A stretch of DNA of 64,000 nt, from assembly GCA_033239005.1 (NCBI GenBank), contig BSQZ01000006.1:4797501-4861500 (forward strand). The letters are read 5' to 3'. Made by a program: the position numbers and the translations under genes. Under the pieces are notes generated by a model that was given only the letters and a program-made list of their open reading frames with translations, was not told the origin of the DNA and made no database searches. This stretch comes from Lamellibrachia satsuma. Its lineage: Eukaryota; Annelida; Polychaeta; Sabellida; Siboglinidae. Positions 1 through 12,928 of the stretch are shown piece after piece. Every line of letters starts with the position of its first letter. Within the stretch, counting starts at the first letter, position 1.

Positions 1-321
1 AACACGTCGCGAGGAATAAGTTGAGCCACAGTATAGCGTGAGTCAGGTATATGCTTGATTTGTATAATAATTTACGTAGGTTTTGTACCAACATTTCATA
101 ACAACTCAGCCAACACATCTACCCAATGGGTACAACACATCTCTGACAAGTCTACATGCTTAATTGATAGATACCAAAGAGTGAAGATAGCTAATTGCCT
201 TTCAGCGGCACTACCCACTTCTTGTGGTGTTCCTCAAGGTTATGTTCTTGGACCATTACTTTTTATTCTGTACACTACTCCACTCAGCTCAGTTATTCAA
301 ACCCATAAACATGATCACCAT

Positions 322-434
<113 letters not shown>

Positions 435-594
435 GATGATACACAGATTTACCTTTCTTTGGCTACTCCGGATACAAATTGTCCCTTAAGCCAACTCAGG
501 GATTTCCTCCAGAAGGTATTCCAAATAGAACAGAGTTGCCAAAAGTATTGCAACTGCTCTCGTTAGCTATATACTTGATTATTGCAATTCCCTT

Positions 595-702
<108 letters not shown>

Positions 703-1165
703 CTCTCAAGGACGTCTTGAAACTTCACGTGTGCAAAATTGTTTGGTAAAGGTTTACCCTTTTTCTGCTTTTCTCTCACTCATTACCACTTCTTAAATCA
801 TTGCATTGGCTCCCTGTCCGATATCGCATTATTTTTAAGATATGTACAGTTACCTATCAAGCACTTTCATCCAATCAACAAGCATATTTACATGTTGCTG
901 CACCGACTCTGTGGAACTCACTCCCTGTTAGTGTTAAATCTGTAGGAAATACAGCAACATTTCGCAGTAAACTGAAAGCCCACTTGTTTAAACTTCAATT
1001 AACCCTCCCTTGGGCCTTCCGTGGCTCAACTATTCCCGTTTCAATAATTAAACTTGTTTAATTAACTTCTCATTAATGCATGAAATTATGTAAATAATTG
1101 TCTTTGCACTGTGCACAGCTAAGCCATTTGTAAGTGCACAGACAATAAAGTCTTGTCACATGCGT

Positions 1166-3336
1166 TGAGAGTTTACACACCAGCAGACATTAATCACAAT
1201 CACAGAAAAGGTTTCGAAAAAAACTTCAAGAAACATACTCTTAACTCATATTTTCTGACCGGTGTGACAAATGGCACTTATTGTACGTCAATCGTGTCCT
1301 AATAACATGTTCAATCACTGGGTGGTACCAAGTAACTGTCGCTGCTGTAGTTTTCTGAGAAACATGGGTGGCTCGACTAACTCAGTGGCTTAACTAACAC
1401 TGCCTTCCCTCCATTGGCGAGTTGTACTAATTGACTAAACGCGACATGTTCTTATTTGCACACACCGACCCAGTCGCCGTTCCAGCATACATGTGTGTTA
1501 AATCATGGCTAAAATAACTGCCATATCCGCATTTGTTTTACTCGAGAAGGGCACTGGGCAGACAAAGCTCGTTATTCCTAGTTGTTCAATGGCCTAGGAT
1601 AAGAAAAATACGGAAGACAAACCCATTGCACGGGTCAGCGAGGCAGCGTCATGCAGTACTATTAAATGACCAGTTACTACGCCGCCACTGACAGTACCAA
1701 GTCGGATGCAGGTGTTTCGGCACAAGATGCCATCCCCAGCGCAAATTACTAATAATTCTCTCCCACGAAGATGGTACAAAACAGCAATTGCTGAAGAAGA
1801 AAACATTTCCGCACAATTTAATTTATGACCAATGATAGTTTCATCACGGAATGCAGTGTCGTGTACCCGGTATGTTGCTCAGTTGTGTTAATTAATTAAC
1901 ACACCACGTGTTCGGGATGACAAAGATGTCAATCAATCAATCATTGTGAGTTTATTTGGTTACTCATTTACAATTCAAGTATGGTCATAATTAATTTCAT
2001 CTGGTAACTCTAGAAACCCAGAGGGGCTAATTACGAAAACCACCTATAATTAGGTATAGTAATCTTATCCTGGAACGATGCTACAAACTGGAGATCATGT
2101 TAATAATATTACATGTGACACAAATAAAAATTACAGCTATGTGTTATAATCCAGAATAATCTAGCACAATCTAACAACGTCAGGCAAAGTGATAATTGAA
2201 CAATAAAGTGAATATTCATTGGTATTTGTACAAAAAAAGAAAAAGAAAAAATATATTAGATGTGACGTAAATCAAAAATTATAACGAGGTGTCATAATCC
2301 AGCATAATCTAGAACAATTTAATACTATGATGCTCGTTGACGGAAGAATGACGCGTTTCGTCCAGACCAACCTCCTCGAAGGTAAATTCAGACGCATAAA
2401 CGCACCCGCGGGGAGACAGTCACTCCTACCTAGAAACAAGCGAAATGTAAGCTACTATCCTACACAATCATGTAATTAATTGACCAACTACAATGTAATT
2501 AAACAACAGAATACTGCAGCTTTCCAGGGAGCATTCAGTGAAATCAGCCAATTTTAGTTTTATACAATAGTATTGTAATCAATATACACGACTGACGAAA
2601 GTAGTCGAGCACCCTGTGAGGTCCCACAACAACATTGACGTAAGACACTGTGCGGTCGTCTAGGAGGGCTTCAGTCCGCGCCTCGATGCCAAGCGGACAG
2701 CAACGAGCTATCGGCGAAGCGCTTCCTAACTGCAACCCCAGCCGACCAAGCCGGTGAATCGACGTTTCTGCGAGTGTTTCTGTTTTGGGCGGCGAGGTAA
2801 GTAACACGCTTTAAAACACAGACAGAGACCGAGAGAATAGCTGGAGAGAGAAACACATAGAGTTCGCAAAAAGATTTGAACAGCAAACGTACGTGCGTGC
2901 TTCCACATCAATATGACAAAAAAACATACTTTCTTAATCCAAACCACCCCCAGAAATTTAATGGTCTATCCCTAATCTGGCTGGCATCCATCGTGGACTG
3001 CAAGCATGAGGCATACAGATGATAGGGCCTACCAGGCGCCATCTATACAGTCACTGCAAAAGACAAAGTGTTAACTTGACTATTGTGCATACCGGCAAAG
3101 AGCCACTAGTTAGAAGAATGATTAGCAGTTAGTAAGTCCATCTCAATAAGCAAACGAGGCCCCATGTTGGGAAATGACAAAACATAGACATTGGGGGAAA
3201 CCCGGGTGATGTTGCCTGCATGAACGTATAAGGAAAGACATGTATTGTCGCTCACTGGACGGCAGCGCCCATGGCAACTGCAGCAATACACCAGCAGCAG
3301 CGCTACCTGGCGGCGATGGACGGAGGTACGACGACG
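1166..3336. other. intergenic, nothing recognised
   Basis: Only short reading frames (below 90 codons) occur, without recognisable protein motifs. No tRNA-like or inverted-repeat structure was seen. The 2540-2900 part is somewhat richer in C and G but has no coding signature that I can support. Confidence 0.5.
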
Positions 3337-3530
3337 GAGAGGGTCATCTAGCAGTGGTCATCTAGAAGGGGCAAGGGCCATCTGAGGGGTGGTCATCTAA
3401 CGAGAGGGATCAAAGGGGGTGCGGTGGTACTGTCGCCTGAGGACTATTCGAACGGTCATCCAGTAGTGGTCATCTAATAGGGGTCAAAGGTAGTCTAAGG
3501 GGTCATCTAGCGGTGGAAATACGCTTGAGG
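3337..3530. repeat. degenerate GGTCATCTAG-type tandem repeat
   Basis: The word GGTCATCTA recurs with irregular spacing (roughly 20-40 bp) among GGGG-rich spacers. It lies shortly before the 40-bp array and shares the GGTCAT word with it. Relatedness is only a guess. Confidence 0.6.
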
Positions 3531-3642
3531 ACTAATCGAGAAAAGAACGGTAGAACGAGTGTATACGTATTTTATTGAACAACAACAACAAGCATGATAC
3601 ATGAGGGTACAGTGTAATTAATACTATTACTAGGACATTATG

Positions 3643-4877
3643 ATGGCTATGCGACTTGTTGTCCACCGCGCCAGAGGTCATGATGCGACTTGCGGGTGTT
3701 GACCACCGCGCCAGAGGTCATGATGCGACTTGCAGGTGTTGACCACCAAGCCAGAGGTCATGATGCGACTTGCGGGTGTTGACCACCACGCCAGAGGTCA
3801 TGATGCGACTTGCGGGTGTTGACCACCGCGCCAGAGGTAATGATGCGACTTGCGGGTGTTGACCACCGCACCAGAGGTCATGATGCGACTTGCGGGTGTT
3901 GACCACCACGCCAGAGGTCATGATGCGACTTGCGGGTGTTGACCGCCGCACCAGAAGTCATGATGCGACTTGCAGGTGTTGACCACCACGCCAGAGGTCA
4001 TGATGCGACTTGCGGGTGTTGACCACCGCGCCTGAGGTCATGATGCGACTTGCGGGTGTTGACCACCGCGCCAGAGGTCATGATGCGACTTGCGGGTGTT
4101 GACCACCGCGCCAGATTTCATGATGCGACTTGCGGGTGTTGACCACCACGCCAGAGGTCATGATGCGACTTGCGGGTGTTGACCACCACGCCAGAGGTCA
4201 TGATGCGACTTGCGGGTGTTGACCACCACGCCAGAGGTCATGATGCGACTTGCGGGTGTTGACCACCGCGCCTGAGGTCATGATGCGACTTGCGGGTGTT
4301 GACCACCGCGCCAGAGGTCATGATGCGACTTGCGGGTGTTGACCACCGCGCCAGATTTCATGATGCGACTTGCGGGTGTTGACCACCGCGCCAGATTTCA
4401 TGATGCGACTTGCGGGTGTTGACCACCACGCCAGAGGTCATGATGCGACTTGCGGGTGTTGACCACCACGCCAGAGGTCATGATGCGACTTGCGGGTGTT
4501 GACCACCACGCCAGAGGTCATGATGCGACTTGCGGGTGTTGACCACCGCGCCAGAGGTCATGATGCGACTTGCGGGTGTTGACCACCACGCCAGAGGTCA
4601 TGATGCGACTTGCGGGTGTTGACCACCGCACCAGAGGTCATGATGCGACTTGCAGGTGTTGACCACCACGCCAGAGGTCATGATGCGATTGCGGGTGTTG
4701 ACCACCGCACCAGAGGTCATGATGCGATTGCGGGTGTTGACCACCGCACCAGAGGTCATGATGCGACTTGCGGGTGTTGACCACCGCACCAGAGGTCATG
4801 ATGCGATTGCGGGTGTTGACCACCGCACCAGAGGTCATGATGCGACTTGCGGGTGTTGACCACCGCGCCAGAGGTCA
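3643..4877. repeat. 40-bp minisatellite, about 31 copies
   Basis: The tandem unit is 40 bp, with core words GACCACCGCGCCAGAGGTCA and TGATGCGACTTGCGGGTGTT. Copies differ mainly at CGCG versus CACG or CGCA in the first word, with a few CCAGATTTCA variants. Several of the last copies (from about 4681) are 39 bp because CGACTTGC has become CGATTGC. The short reading frames on both strands come from the repeat and are not genes. Confidence 0.97.
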
Positions 4878-5235
4878 AAAGCTTAGGGATGCGTCCACCG
4901 CGTCAGAGGCTCAAACGATGTAAGATGTGTGATAGTACAGTCTACCATCTCTCAGCCGTTTAAGCCAATCAGACATGCGACATACATTAGAGACTAAATC
5001 GATGCCAAATATATTGACAAAAAGTCCTCATCGGAAAGCCGTTACAATGAAGCAGTAGATAAGCTATGCAACATTGTCCGCAAGCGTTAAATAGAGGACT
5101 CTGAAATTACTAAACATTCTTCAGGATAGTTCATTTTCAAATCAGATAACTTTCATTTTACATATCCAAGGTGTGTTTAATTTAACTGGTAAAGGCTACG
5201 CTAAAGAGATACAGCTCACTCTCGACCCCTCACAT
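4878..5235. other. intergenic, nothing recognised
   Basis: Unique-looking sequence between the 40-bp array and the Polinton-like relic. I see no open frame with a recognisable product. Confidence 0.4.
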
Positions 5236-5239
5236 GATT

Positions 5240-5500
5240 GTCTATGTACGAAGGCCATTGTCGAATATGTCGTGCTCACGTTTCGTCATTATCCGTCTCT
5301 TACGGCATTTTGGTACTGTAGTGACTCGTCGCTTCAAGGGCGTGTGTTTTATACGTTTACGAAGTCGCACGCCGGGGGTTAACATCCCACTCAGCGGGTT
5401 CTTACCAGCATCCGTGATGCATCGTTTGGCCGCCTTTTTATGCTCTGGCCCGACATGACATCGTCGGCGATGCGCACGCCGGTGGAATCAGGCAGGAATC
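5240..5500 (-). pseudogene. Polinton-like small basic protein, relic
   Basis: Read on the minus strand, about 5480 down to 5243 encodes GVRIADDVMSGQSIK. In a shifted frame it then encodes a very basic stretch ending in KRREHD-type and DIFDN residues. It lies directly downstream of the other two Polinton-like pieces, in the same orientation. In Polinton (Maverick) and related virus-like elements a small Lys/Arg-rich structural protein often follows in this way. The assignment rests on position and composition as well as the short motif. Frameshifts make it non-functional. It is an old genomic copy, not a virus. Confidence 0.5.
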
Positions 5501-5674
5501 AGGCATCGACAAAGTAGAGCAGTGCACCACCCGCGTGGCATACGTAATAATCGTAATCCATTTTCAGAACAGTCCACTCTTGCGCTGTTGAAAATGAAGC
5601 GTCACCGTCACCTAATAACGATCTAATTATCCCGAATTCTTTGCACGACAGAATCATGTACTGTAAGTAAGATT

Positions 5675-6243
5675 AAGCATCGTGAAACCGTGCAGTTTTG
5701 CGAACCAGAACGAGACTGTCGCCGGCGATGCGAGATTCCACAACGTCTGTGTAGACGTAGATGGTGGTGCACCCTTGGTGTATGTCCACCACGGAATCAG
5801 AATATCTCCCCCTAGGTTCCGGTAGGTGTACTCGCGTGTATCCACTTCTTTCGGACTGCTGACGACCAACCTAGTATGGTTCCTATCGCAATCTTCTTCT
5901 AAGGCATGGTAAACTCGGTGTCATGGCTAAGGTCATTTTTTTAGATATTTGCGCCTTGTTGACGTGTTGCATGAATACTGTCAGACCATAGTAATACCCA
6001 TGATCGATCCTACTACTCGGGGTGAGACCCGTAGGCTCGTGCTAGTTGTGGTAGAACCAGGTATCATCCTCTTGAACGTTGTACCACGTGTGCGGTTATT
6101 GGAACTACACCATCCCGCATTCCCACTCGCCGGACAGATATATACCATTAGGTTAAATCCGTGCGGTAATGAACCAAGTTGTTGTTGGGATGCACCTGAA
6201 TCGAAGCGTTGCTAGGCAGCGTCAGGTAGAAAATATTCGCCAT
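5675..6243 (-). pseudogene. Polinton-like virion-type protein, frameshifted
   Basis: A start codon at 6243 opens MANIFYLTLPSNASIQ. Further pieces in other frames follow: SGEWECGM, PHTWYNVQEDDTWFYHN, VVSSPKEVDTREYT and YVYTDVVESRIAGDSLV, down to about 5680. This motif order (FYLTLPSN, then GEW, HTWYN and a YVY.DVVE segment) is that of a protein repeatedly found in invertebrate Polinton/Maverick and adintovirus-like elements. I cannot fix its exact structural role. At least three frame changes and one stop interrupt it, so it is a fossil. It follows an integrase-like C-terminus in the same orientation, which supports one inserted element. Confidence 0.7.
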
Positions 6244-6640
6244 GACTTTTTAACGTCAGCTGGGGCTGCAGGTAACCTAGCGAACTACTCAGAAGGGCCG
6301 TCCACAGCTTAGAATTGTCAGGTTGTATATACAAATCGTTGAGGGGTACCCGGATCATTTCACCTGTTCGCCTACCCACGTTTTGTCGCTGTAGTACCAA
6401 TTCCACGTGATACAGTTTATTGGTCGGCACAAACACGTTCTGCGGCTCAGGTTCGTAGAAGGCTCCGTCCAAAACCTCGCCAAGATCGTCAACCAACAGG
6501 TACATGGGTGCAGCGGAAGGATCACCATCACGTACCGTGAAGATCTCCTCGCTCATCGTCTCTTAGCCGTGATCCTCCACTCGGAATTTGGGCACCCTAA
6601 CCGTCGTGACTGTACAAGCGTTGTCATACCTCCTGATTCG
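6212..6640 (-). pseudogene. Polinton-like integrase C-terminus
   Basis: The minus-strand reading frame 6556-6212 (114 codons) begins MSEEIFTVRDGDPSAAPMYLL and continues with a LDGAFYEPEPQNV segment and a YHVELVLQR segment. This resembles the SH3-like and chromodomain-like tail of retroviral-type integrases in Polintons (pattern EEIFTV, then Y.L.DD, then GTFYEPELQ, then a chromo core). A few codons upstream, VRVPKFRVEDHG occurs in the same frame before a stop, and probably also belongs. The catalytic core is missing. The end of this frame runs out of homology and overlaps the next gene's start. Confidence 0.65.
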
Positions 6641-6759
6641 CCGCCTTCACCTGCGACGGAGCAATACTGGTGCTGGGTAGTAGTAGGGAGGAGGTTTACG
6701 CAATACGGTGGCGGTTGGTGGAGCCCGGAGCCACCTTAGTACCGGAAACGTCCACCAGG

Positions 6760-7305
6760 TGGCGTCACCGTATGGGGTGGCTCCAGCTCCCACCCGCCAC
6801 ATATCGGCTAGCTTAGACATATTGGTACCGTTTTTTTCCGCAAGGTGCCGCCAATGTGTGTGTTTGCTTCACATTAGCGTTCCCCAACGGATAGTTTTAA
6901 GCTACTAGTGTCTCTAGTATCCGCAATGCGTCGCCACCGTATATAGCTCCAGCTTACGCCGGCGAAAAATCATACCATAAACAAACATCGGAGATGCCGT
7001 CACACGAAATTGCTACATTTAGACCAACAATTTTGTAAATTAACTTTCTGTTGTGCATGCCCGACACCGTAGGTGGCAACGAAGTGGCACATTCTAGGGG
7101 AAACGTGTGCAGCCTATTTTAGATATGGCAAAAAACGACGACATATCATCCCATGCAATGCCAATGGCTACCTTTGGCATTGCTTTAGACGAAATTTTTT
7201 GTAAATTAGCTCCCTGTTGCGTATGCGCAGTAACATTCCCACTGTCATTCTTAATAATGACTTTATAATGTCTTTATAACACTAGTTAAAATGTTGTTGC
7301 TTTTA
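6760..7305. other. intergenic, nothing recognised
   Basis: No supported gene. This is AT-rich DNA between the Polinton-like relic and a short (ATGT)n tract at about 7312-7362. Confidence 0.4.
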
Positions 7306-7311
7306 GCAGCT

Positions 7312-7362
7312 GATGTATGTATGTATGTATCATGTATGTATGTATGTATGTATGTATGTATG
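7312..7362. repeat. (ATGT)n microsatellite
   Basis: A tetranucleotide tract interrupted once by ATC. Confidence 0.85.
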
Positions 7363-7904
7363 CATGAATAAACCTGTTTATCATCAATGTTGTCACGCCA
7401 GCTCTAGAAGACTGCAGTATTGTTTTGTTGAAACATAGATAGGCAAGTAGACCGAGAGCCAGACAGACAAACCTACAGACATGCATATTAAATTTCAGTG
7501 AAATGGTAGCATTGGTCTTTGTAAATTTAACTAGTGTGCTCCATTAATTCTCAAACGCTCCTAGTAAAATACAAACAAACATACATCCGGGTATCGGTTT
7601 TGGTAATGGTATCGGTCCTGGCAATTCCTCTAACGCTTACTAGCTTAACTAATTTGCGCATTCAAAACGTCAATCATCGCCCTTTACCTATTTTCAGGTT
7701 GCGCATGTGCAACGATCCGCTTACCGAAAGGGCGACATCTAGGGTATGTGTCCTATTTCAATGAAAAAAGACACAATTACACAACATTGCCACCCCTTAG
7801 GCGAACGACATTGCAAACTATTGAATAAATAAATTTAAAGTATCAAGGTAACGAAATAGCAAAGTAACGAAGTAGCGAAACAACAAAAACAGTGCTTCAA
7901 CCCA

Positions 7905-8290
<386 letters not shown>

Positions 8291-8309
8291 TACATACATA
8301 ACTTAGCCT

Positions 8310-8445
8310 ATATACCTTCCAAGTAGTGTCTCTATCGACCAAAATATGCAATAACTTCGCCCATATTCTTCCCAAGTAGTTCTTCTATCGTCCGTATGAG
8401 TAATAGTTTGGCCTATTTTCCTTCCAAACAGGGCCCTATAATCTG

Positions 8446-8523
<78 letters not shown>

Positions 8524-8708
8524 TATCTTTGTAAGGGCCCTATAATCTGTATATGTATTATCTGTGAAGTACCAAGGTAATGAATAACAAGGTAATGAAG
8601 TAGCAACACAACGAAACAGCGTTTCAACTCACAAACATACATACCTATCTATATACATATATACATATACCTACAAATATACACACATATACCTACAAAC
8701 ATACATAA

Positions 8709-8762
<54 letters not shown>

Positions 8763-9130
8763 CCAAATATATATGCTTATAAACAAACATAGATAGATAC
8801 TTACATACATACCTACCTACCTACCTACATACATACATACATACATACATACATACATACATACATAACGTAGCCTTCATTCCTTCCAAGTAGTATCTCT
8901 ATCGATCAGATATGCAATACTCCTGGTTTTCATTATGCAAATATTATTGTACCCATATTCCTTCAATGCAGTGTCCCTAAAGACTAAATATGTACTAATT
9001 TAACCAACATTTCTTCCTAACACCGACTCTGGTGAGTATGTATATACTAATTTAACCTATATTCCTTCCAAGTAGCGCCCCTATTGACTAATATGCAATA
9101 ACTTCACCCGTATTCCTTCCAAGCACTCTA
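8310..9130. repeat. degenerate CCTTCCAAGTAG repeats with TA tracts
   Basis: The words CCTTCCAAGTAG, CTCTATCGACC and ATATGCAATAACTT recur at about 8310-8410 and 8880-9130, suggesting a diverged tandem of roughly 55-65 bp. The blocks are separated by (TA)n at 8450-8519 and 8706-8759 and a (CATA)n tract at 8800-8865. The words GGGCCCTATAATCTGTATA also occur on both sides of the first TA tract (8430 and 8536), as if the tract had arisen inside a duplication. Confidence 0.7.
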
Positions 9131-9169
9131 ACTAGTGACTCTCAACTCAGAAATTGTCAAAGTACAAAG

Positions 9170-9400
9170 TTTCACCTCACAAACTTTCAACTGACAAAAA
9201 ACGTTTATGTTACAGAACAACAAAGTTAAAGAACAAAATAAAGAAGTTCAAACTTCCAACTCACAAACTTCCAACTCACAAACTTTCAATTCACAAACTT
9301 TCAATACACAAACTTCATGTCACAAACTTCAACTCATAGACGTACAACGCACAAATTTCCAAACTTCCAACTTGCTAACTTCCGACTTACAAACTTCATG
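9170..9400. repeat. degenerate ACAAACTTCCAACTC repeat
   Basis: The words CAAACTTC and CAACTCA recur about every 15 bp across this stretch, with substitutions. It is probably simple-sequence in origin. Confidence 0.7.
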
Positions 9401-9405
9401 ACGAT

Positions 9406-9537
<132 letters not shown>

Positions 9538-9639
9538 TATTTAAGTTACTGCTTGAGAGAGTACAGGTCAAGATATTAGATATATGGACAAAGTGAACAC
9601 TGTTTGGAAATACATATAAAAGCGGTACTTGCTTAGCGT

Positions 9640-9862
9640 GGTCACATACGTCCAAAGACGTCACTATAATGAATCTGGTCAGGGAACTCGTCGTTGTGTC
9701 TATGCGACACAACATCCAATTTACATCTAAGTATGTTCCCTGGAAGACTAATATTATTGCGGATGCCCTGTCTCTTTTTCAGAATGATGCAGCGCGCAAG
9801 GAAGCTTATTGGCTCAACCGCCACCGAGACATCTTTCCACAGGAATGTCTTCTTTGGTGAAC
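9640..9862 (+). pseudogene. DIRS-like retroelement RNase H fragment
   Basis: The plus frame encodes [20 protein letters not shown], then [21 protein letters not shown] and [11 protein letters not shown]. The pattern TSKD..IM.LVRELV, HNI.F.A..VPGK.NIIAD.LSR.Q is the end of the RNase H domain of DIRS-type (tyrosine-recombinase) retroelements of animals. Here the usual PGK is PWK and LSR is LSL. RT, upstream RNase H and any recombinase are missing or unrecognisable, so this is a short dead fragment. A Ty3-type origin is the alternative. Confidence 0.65.
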
Positions 9863-11204
9863 AGTGCAGCTTCATTGCCACATCTTTGGCTCTTTCCGCC
9901 CTTACGTTGAATTCACTGTCGGCAAGCCAGTTACACGCATTTGCTGTGACATTTTTTCATGGGAAGCTTTTGCATTTATGCTTATACTGTGTTTTTTGTT
10001 TTTGCTACCAACGAGGTTTGCCACCGATGATATGCGGTTGGGGCATGCCCAGCTCTTCAGCTTTTACTCGGGAATTGGCGTACGTGGCCAGCCGCCCCCT
10101 TATTTCTACCTCGGCGCCCTGACGTGCATTCTGCCTATGGTCCGCATATAGGTTGTACATGTACATCGTGGTGTGTACATGGTGGCGTTACTTGAGTGCC
10201 AGAGTGAGGGAGGTGACGACAGCTTGTATCCTGCTTTTCAGCTTTGGGTTGGGAGCGGGGTGTGGTGATCTGCTTTCCTTTCCTACCCAGTACTATTTTG
10301 CTATGTCGTAGGGCTAACTTCCCAGTCATTTCTACTGCGTTTATACACAATGGAATTTACCCGACTTTATTCCATTACGTGGCTATCTCCGTGAGTCAGT
10401 AACGGTGTTCCTGCACCTGCCATGTTGTGGGCGGAATCTTCCAAAAGTCTACAAGGTTTTACTTGACTTTGCGCTGCTTTTCTCTGATTGATTTGGTTTG
10501 ATTTACTGTTCCATTTCCTTCTCCTAGAAGGTGTCTGCAAGAAATATCTTTCGAGTTAGTAATTCCGTTGACACGGATATAGGTAATCAAAATTGTTCAT
10601 CCCTATAAGGCCTTGAGAAGAGCTAACATTCGTGTAGGCTCAGCCGCACACACCACAATCCGTGCAACTGCCTCATTGTTGTCCTCTCTTGTTCCAAAGG
10701 TGACGTTTAAAGTTTTAATGCGAGGTTGGTCCGCACTTCTCACAGGAGGCAGTGAGCTGCTTTGCCATGTCCAGGAACCAACTTTCTCGTTGGAGTCTCT
10801 GTGTGGGGTTTGTTTGTGTGGTTTCTGGGCCCCACGTTCATTACGCTTAGCTAGTTAACCATGGGCAATCCCCATCGACTGCTATGTACGGATCATACAT
10901 AAATTGTAAATGGAATTGACTTTGATATCTAGTTAAAGTGTCGGCCAACAACTGTTTTACTATTATCTACCAACCATAATGCCTTTTCTATTGCTACATA
11001 AACTAAGCAATGCGCAGTAGGCTCCAATATACACCACGTCCATCAGCTCCATTAGATGAGGCAATGGTAAGGTGAGTAAAATATATTGTAAATACGACAC
11101 AGAATGTAATACTAAAAACTGCTATATCTACAAAATAATATGCCAACTTAAATCTACAAATGTATGTAATGCAATGTTATACTAGGTGTTCAATTAATAC
11201 TACT
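9863..11204. other. intergenic upstream of FUT11
   Basis: A short open frame at 9864-10151 follows the DIRS-like fragment, but I do not recognise it. The rest shows no protein motifs. AT content rises after about 10900. Confidence 0.4.
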
Positions 11205-11313
11205 ACTACTACTACTACTATCTATTATTAAGATATTTGTTATTTTATTTTATTTATAATATAAATATAATAAAATAACAAATATCTTAATAATAGATAG
11301 TAGTAGTAGTAGT
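11205..11313. repeat. 109-bp near-perfect palindrome
   Basis: Left arm 11205-11258 and right arm 11260-11313 are reverse complements around 11259, with a single mismatch (11250/11268). The outer parts are TAC/GTA trinucleotides (TACTACTACTA against TAGTAGTAGTA) and the inner part is ATTATTAAGATATTTGTTAT and its complement. The palindrome ends about 300 bp before the FUT11 start codon. It could be a foldback MITE or a cruciform-forming repeat. Confidence 0.95.
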
Positions 11314-11609
11314 TCACATTGGTTGATATTCTCATTGTGTCAAGTCAGATGTGCTCAAATTATATTATAATTTCTTAAAGCCCATGCACGGTATGACTAG
11401 TGTGGTCAAGTGCGCCCAGGTGTGACTTATGCCACGGCTAATGGGCCGGGTGTGGACAGGTGCGGTAACTAGTAACGTAAGCAAAGAATATTTATGTTGG
11501 TTAGGTGTGATGTGGAGTTGACAGATTAACTCTCTTTAAAGTTATTGTTGTCAGTCTTCGCTGCACAGTAGGCCAGTGCAGTGCACGTTAACACGTACAG
11601 TACATTAAG

Positions 11610-12928
11610 ATGGTGCAGTTGTTGTTATTGTTCGGTTTAACGTGTATTTTTGCAACTTGTCTTTGCGATGCTTTCGAACCGGGTGATGCGTTTGAGCCCA
11701 ACTCGGTTCACGCAAACATGAAATTCGCACATACCGTATCTGAACCTAGCGACCAAACCTCATCGTGGGACGACTGGTACGAAGATGATCACTATAGTAA
11801 AAATATCGACAGTCCTACAAAAGACATTCCTATAATACTATGGTGGACAGGAAGGTTGTCTATGGTGGAGGGTATTTCGGAAGTGACCTGCCCAAATGCC
11901 ATATGTTACTCTACCACAAATCGAAGCTACTTTGACGATCCTCGTACTCGTGGATTTTATTTCTATGGTTCAGACATTAAGCCAGAAGATTTGCCTCTTC
12001 CACGCCTGTCATATCACGAGTGGGCATTGCTCCACGAAGAATCACCGTTTAACAATTATATGTTAAGTCATGGCATAATGATAAGTTTATTTAACCACAC
12101 CGCAACATTTCGGAGAGAATCTGACTACCCCCTGACCACCCAGAACATTGACGCACTGGATTATTTGACGAAACAGAAGCCAGTTCCAGTGGCTGAAAAG
12201 AATGCGTTAAGAAAAGAACAAGGCCTTGCACCAATTGTCTATGTACAAACTAATTGCAAACCACCATCAGATAGAGATAGCTATGTCCGTGAACTGATGA
12301 AATATATTGATATTGATTGTTATGGGAAATGTTTGAATAACAAAGAAATGCCAAAAGAACTTCGTGATCCAACAGAATCACTGGGAACTGAGAAATTTGA
12401 CAGTTTCCTTGGTAGATACAAGTTTCATCTGGCATTTGAAAATGCAATATGCAATGACTACATGACAGAGAAACTTTTCCGACCACTGCATGTTGGGTCT
12501 GTGCCAATATACAAAGGATCTCCACTAGCCCGGGATTGGATGCCAGACAACAGATCAGTGATTATGATTGACGATTTTGAATCGCCACAGAAACTTGCAG
12601 AATTCATCAAATACCTTGATTCTAATGACACGGAATATGAGAGATACCTACAGTTCAAAACCAGCACTGGCATAACGAATAGGTTTCTCCTTGACCACAT
12701 GTTGAATCGAGAGTGGGGTGTGAATGACTTCAAGAAATTAGACATGATAACTGGGTTTGAGTGCTATGTATGTCACAAACTGACCGAGAGATATAAAGTA
12801 GAGAAACGACATAAAACCGATCCATCCATACCACTGCTGCCACCTGTTGTTGCCGATATCAGCCACCTCCACTGTCCGCAGCCTCATCCAGCCTTCATAG
12901 ATGAGACTAAACTCGATACAGATGATTC
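11610..12928 (+). CDS. FUT11: FUT11 coding exon 1
   Basis: It runs from the ATG at 11610 to codon phase 2, ending GATGATTC before the donor GTATGT (12929). The frame stays open past the donor to a TAA at 12966-12968, so an unspliced transcript would encode a different short tail. Confidence 0.93.

Noticed and set aside
3643..4877. CRISPR array
   Set aside because: There is no unique spacer between units; it is a head-to-tail minisatellite in an animal genome. The same applies to the 33-, 66- and 29/30-bp arrays.
5173..5458. Plus-strand frames near the Polinton-like relic
   Set aside because: They are antisense shadows of the minus-strand pieces, which carry the recognisable motifs.
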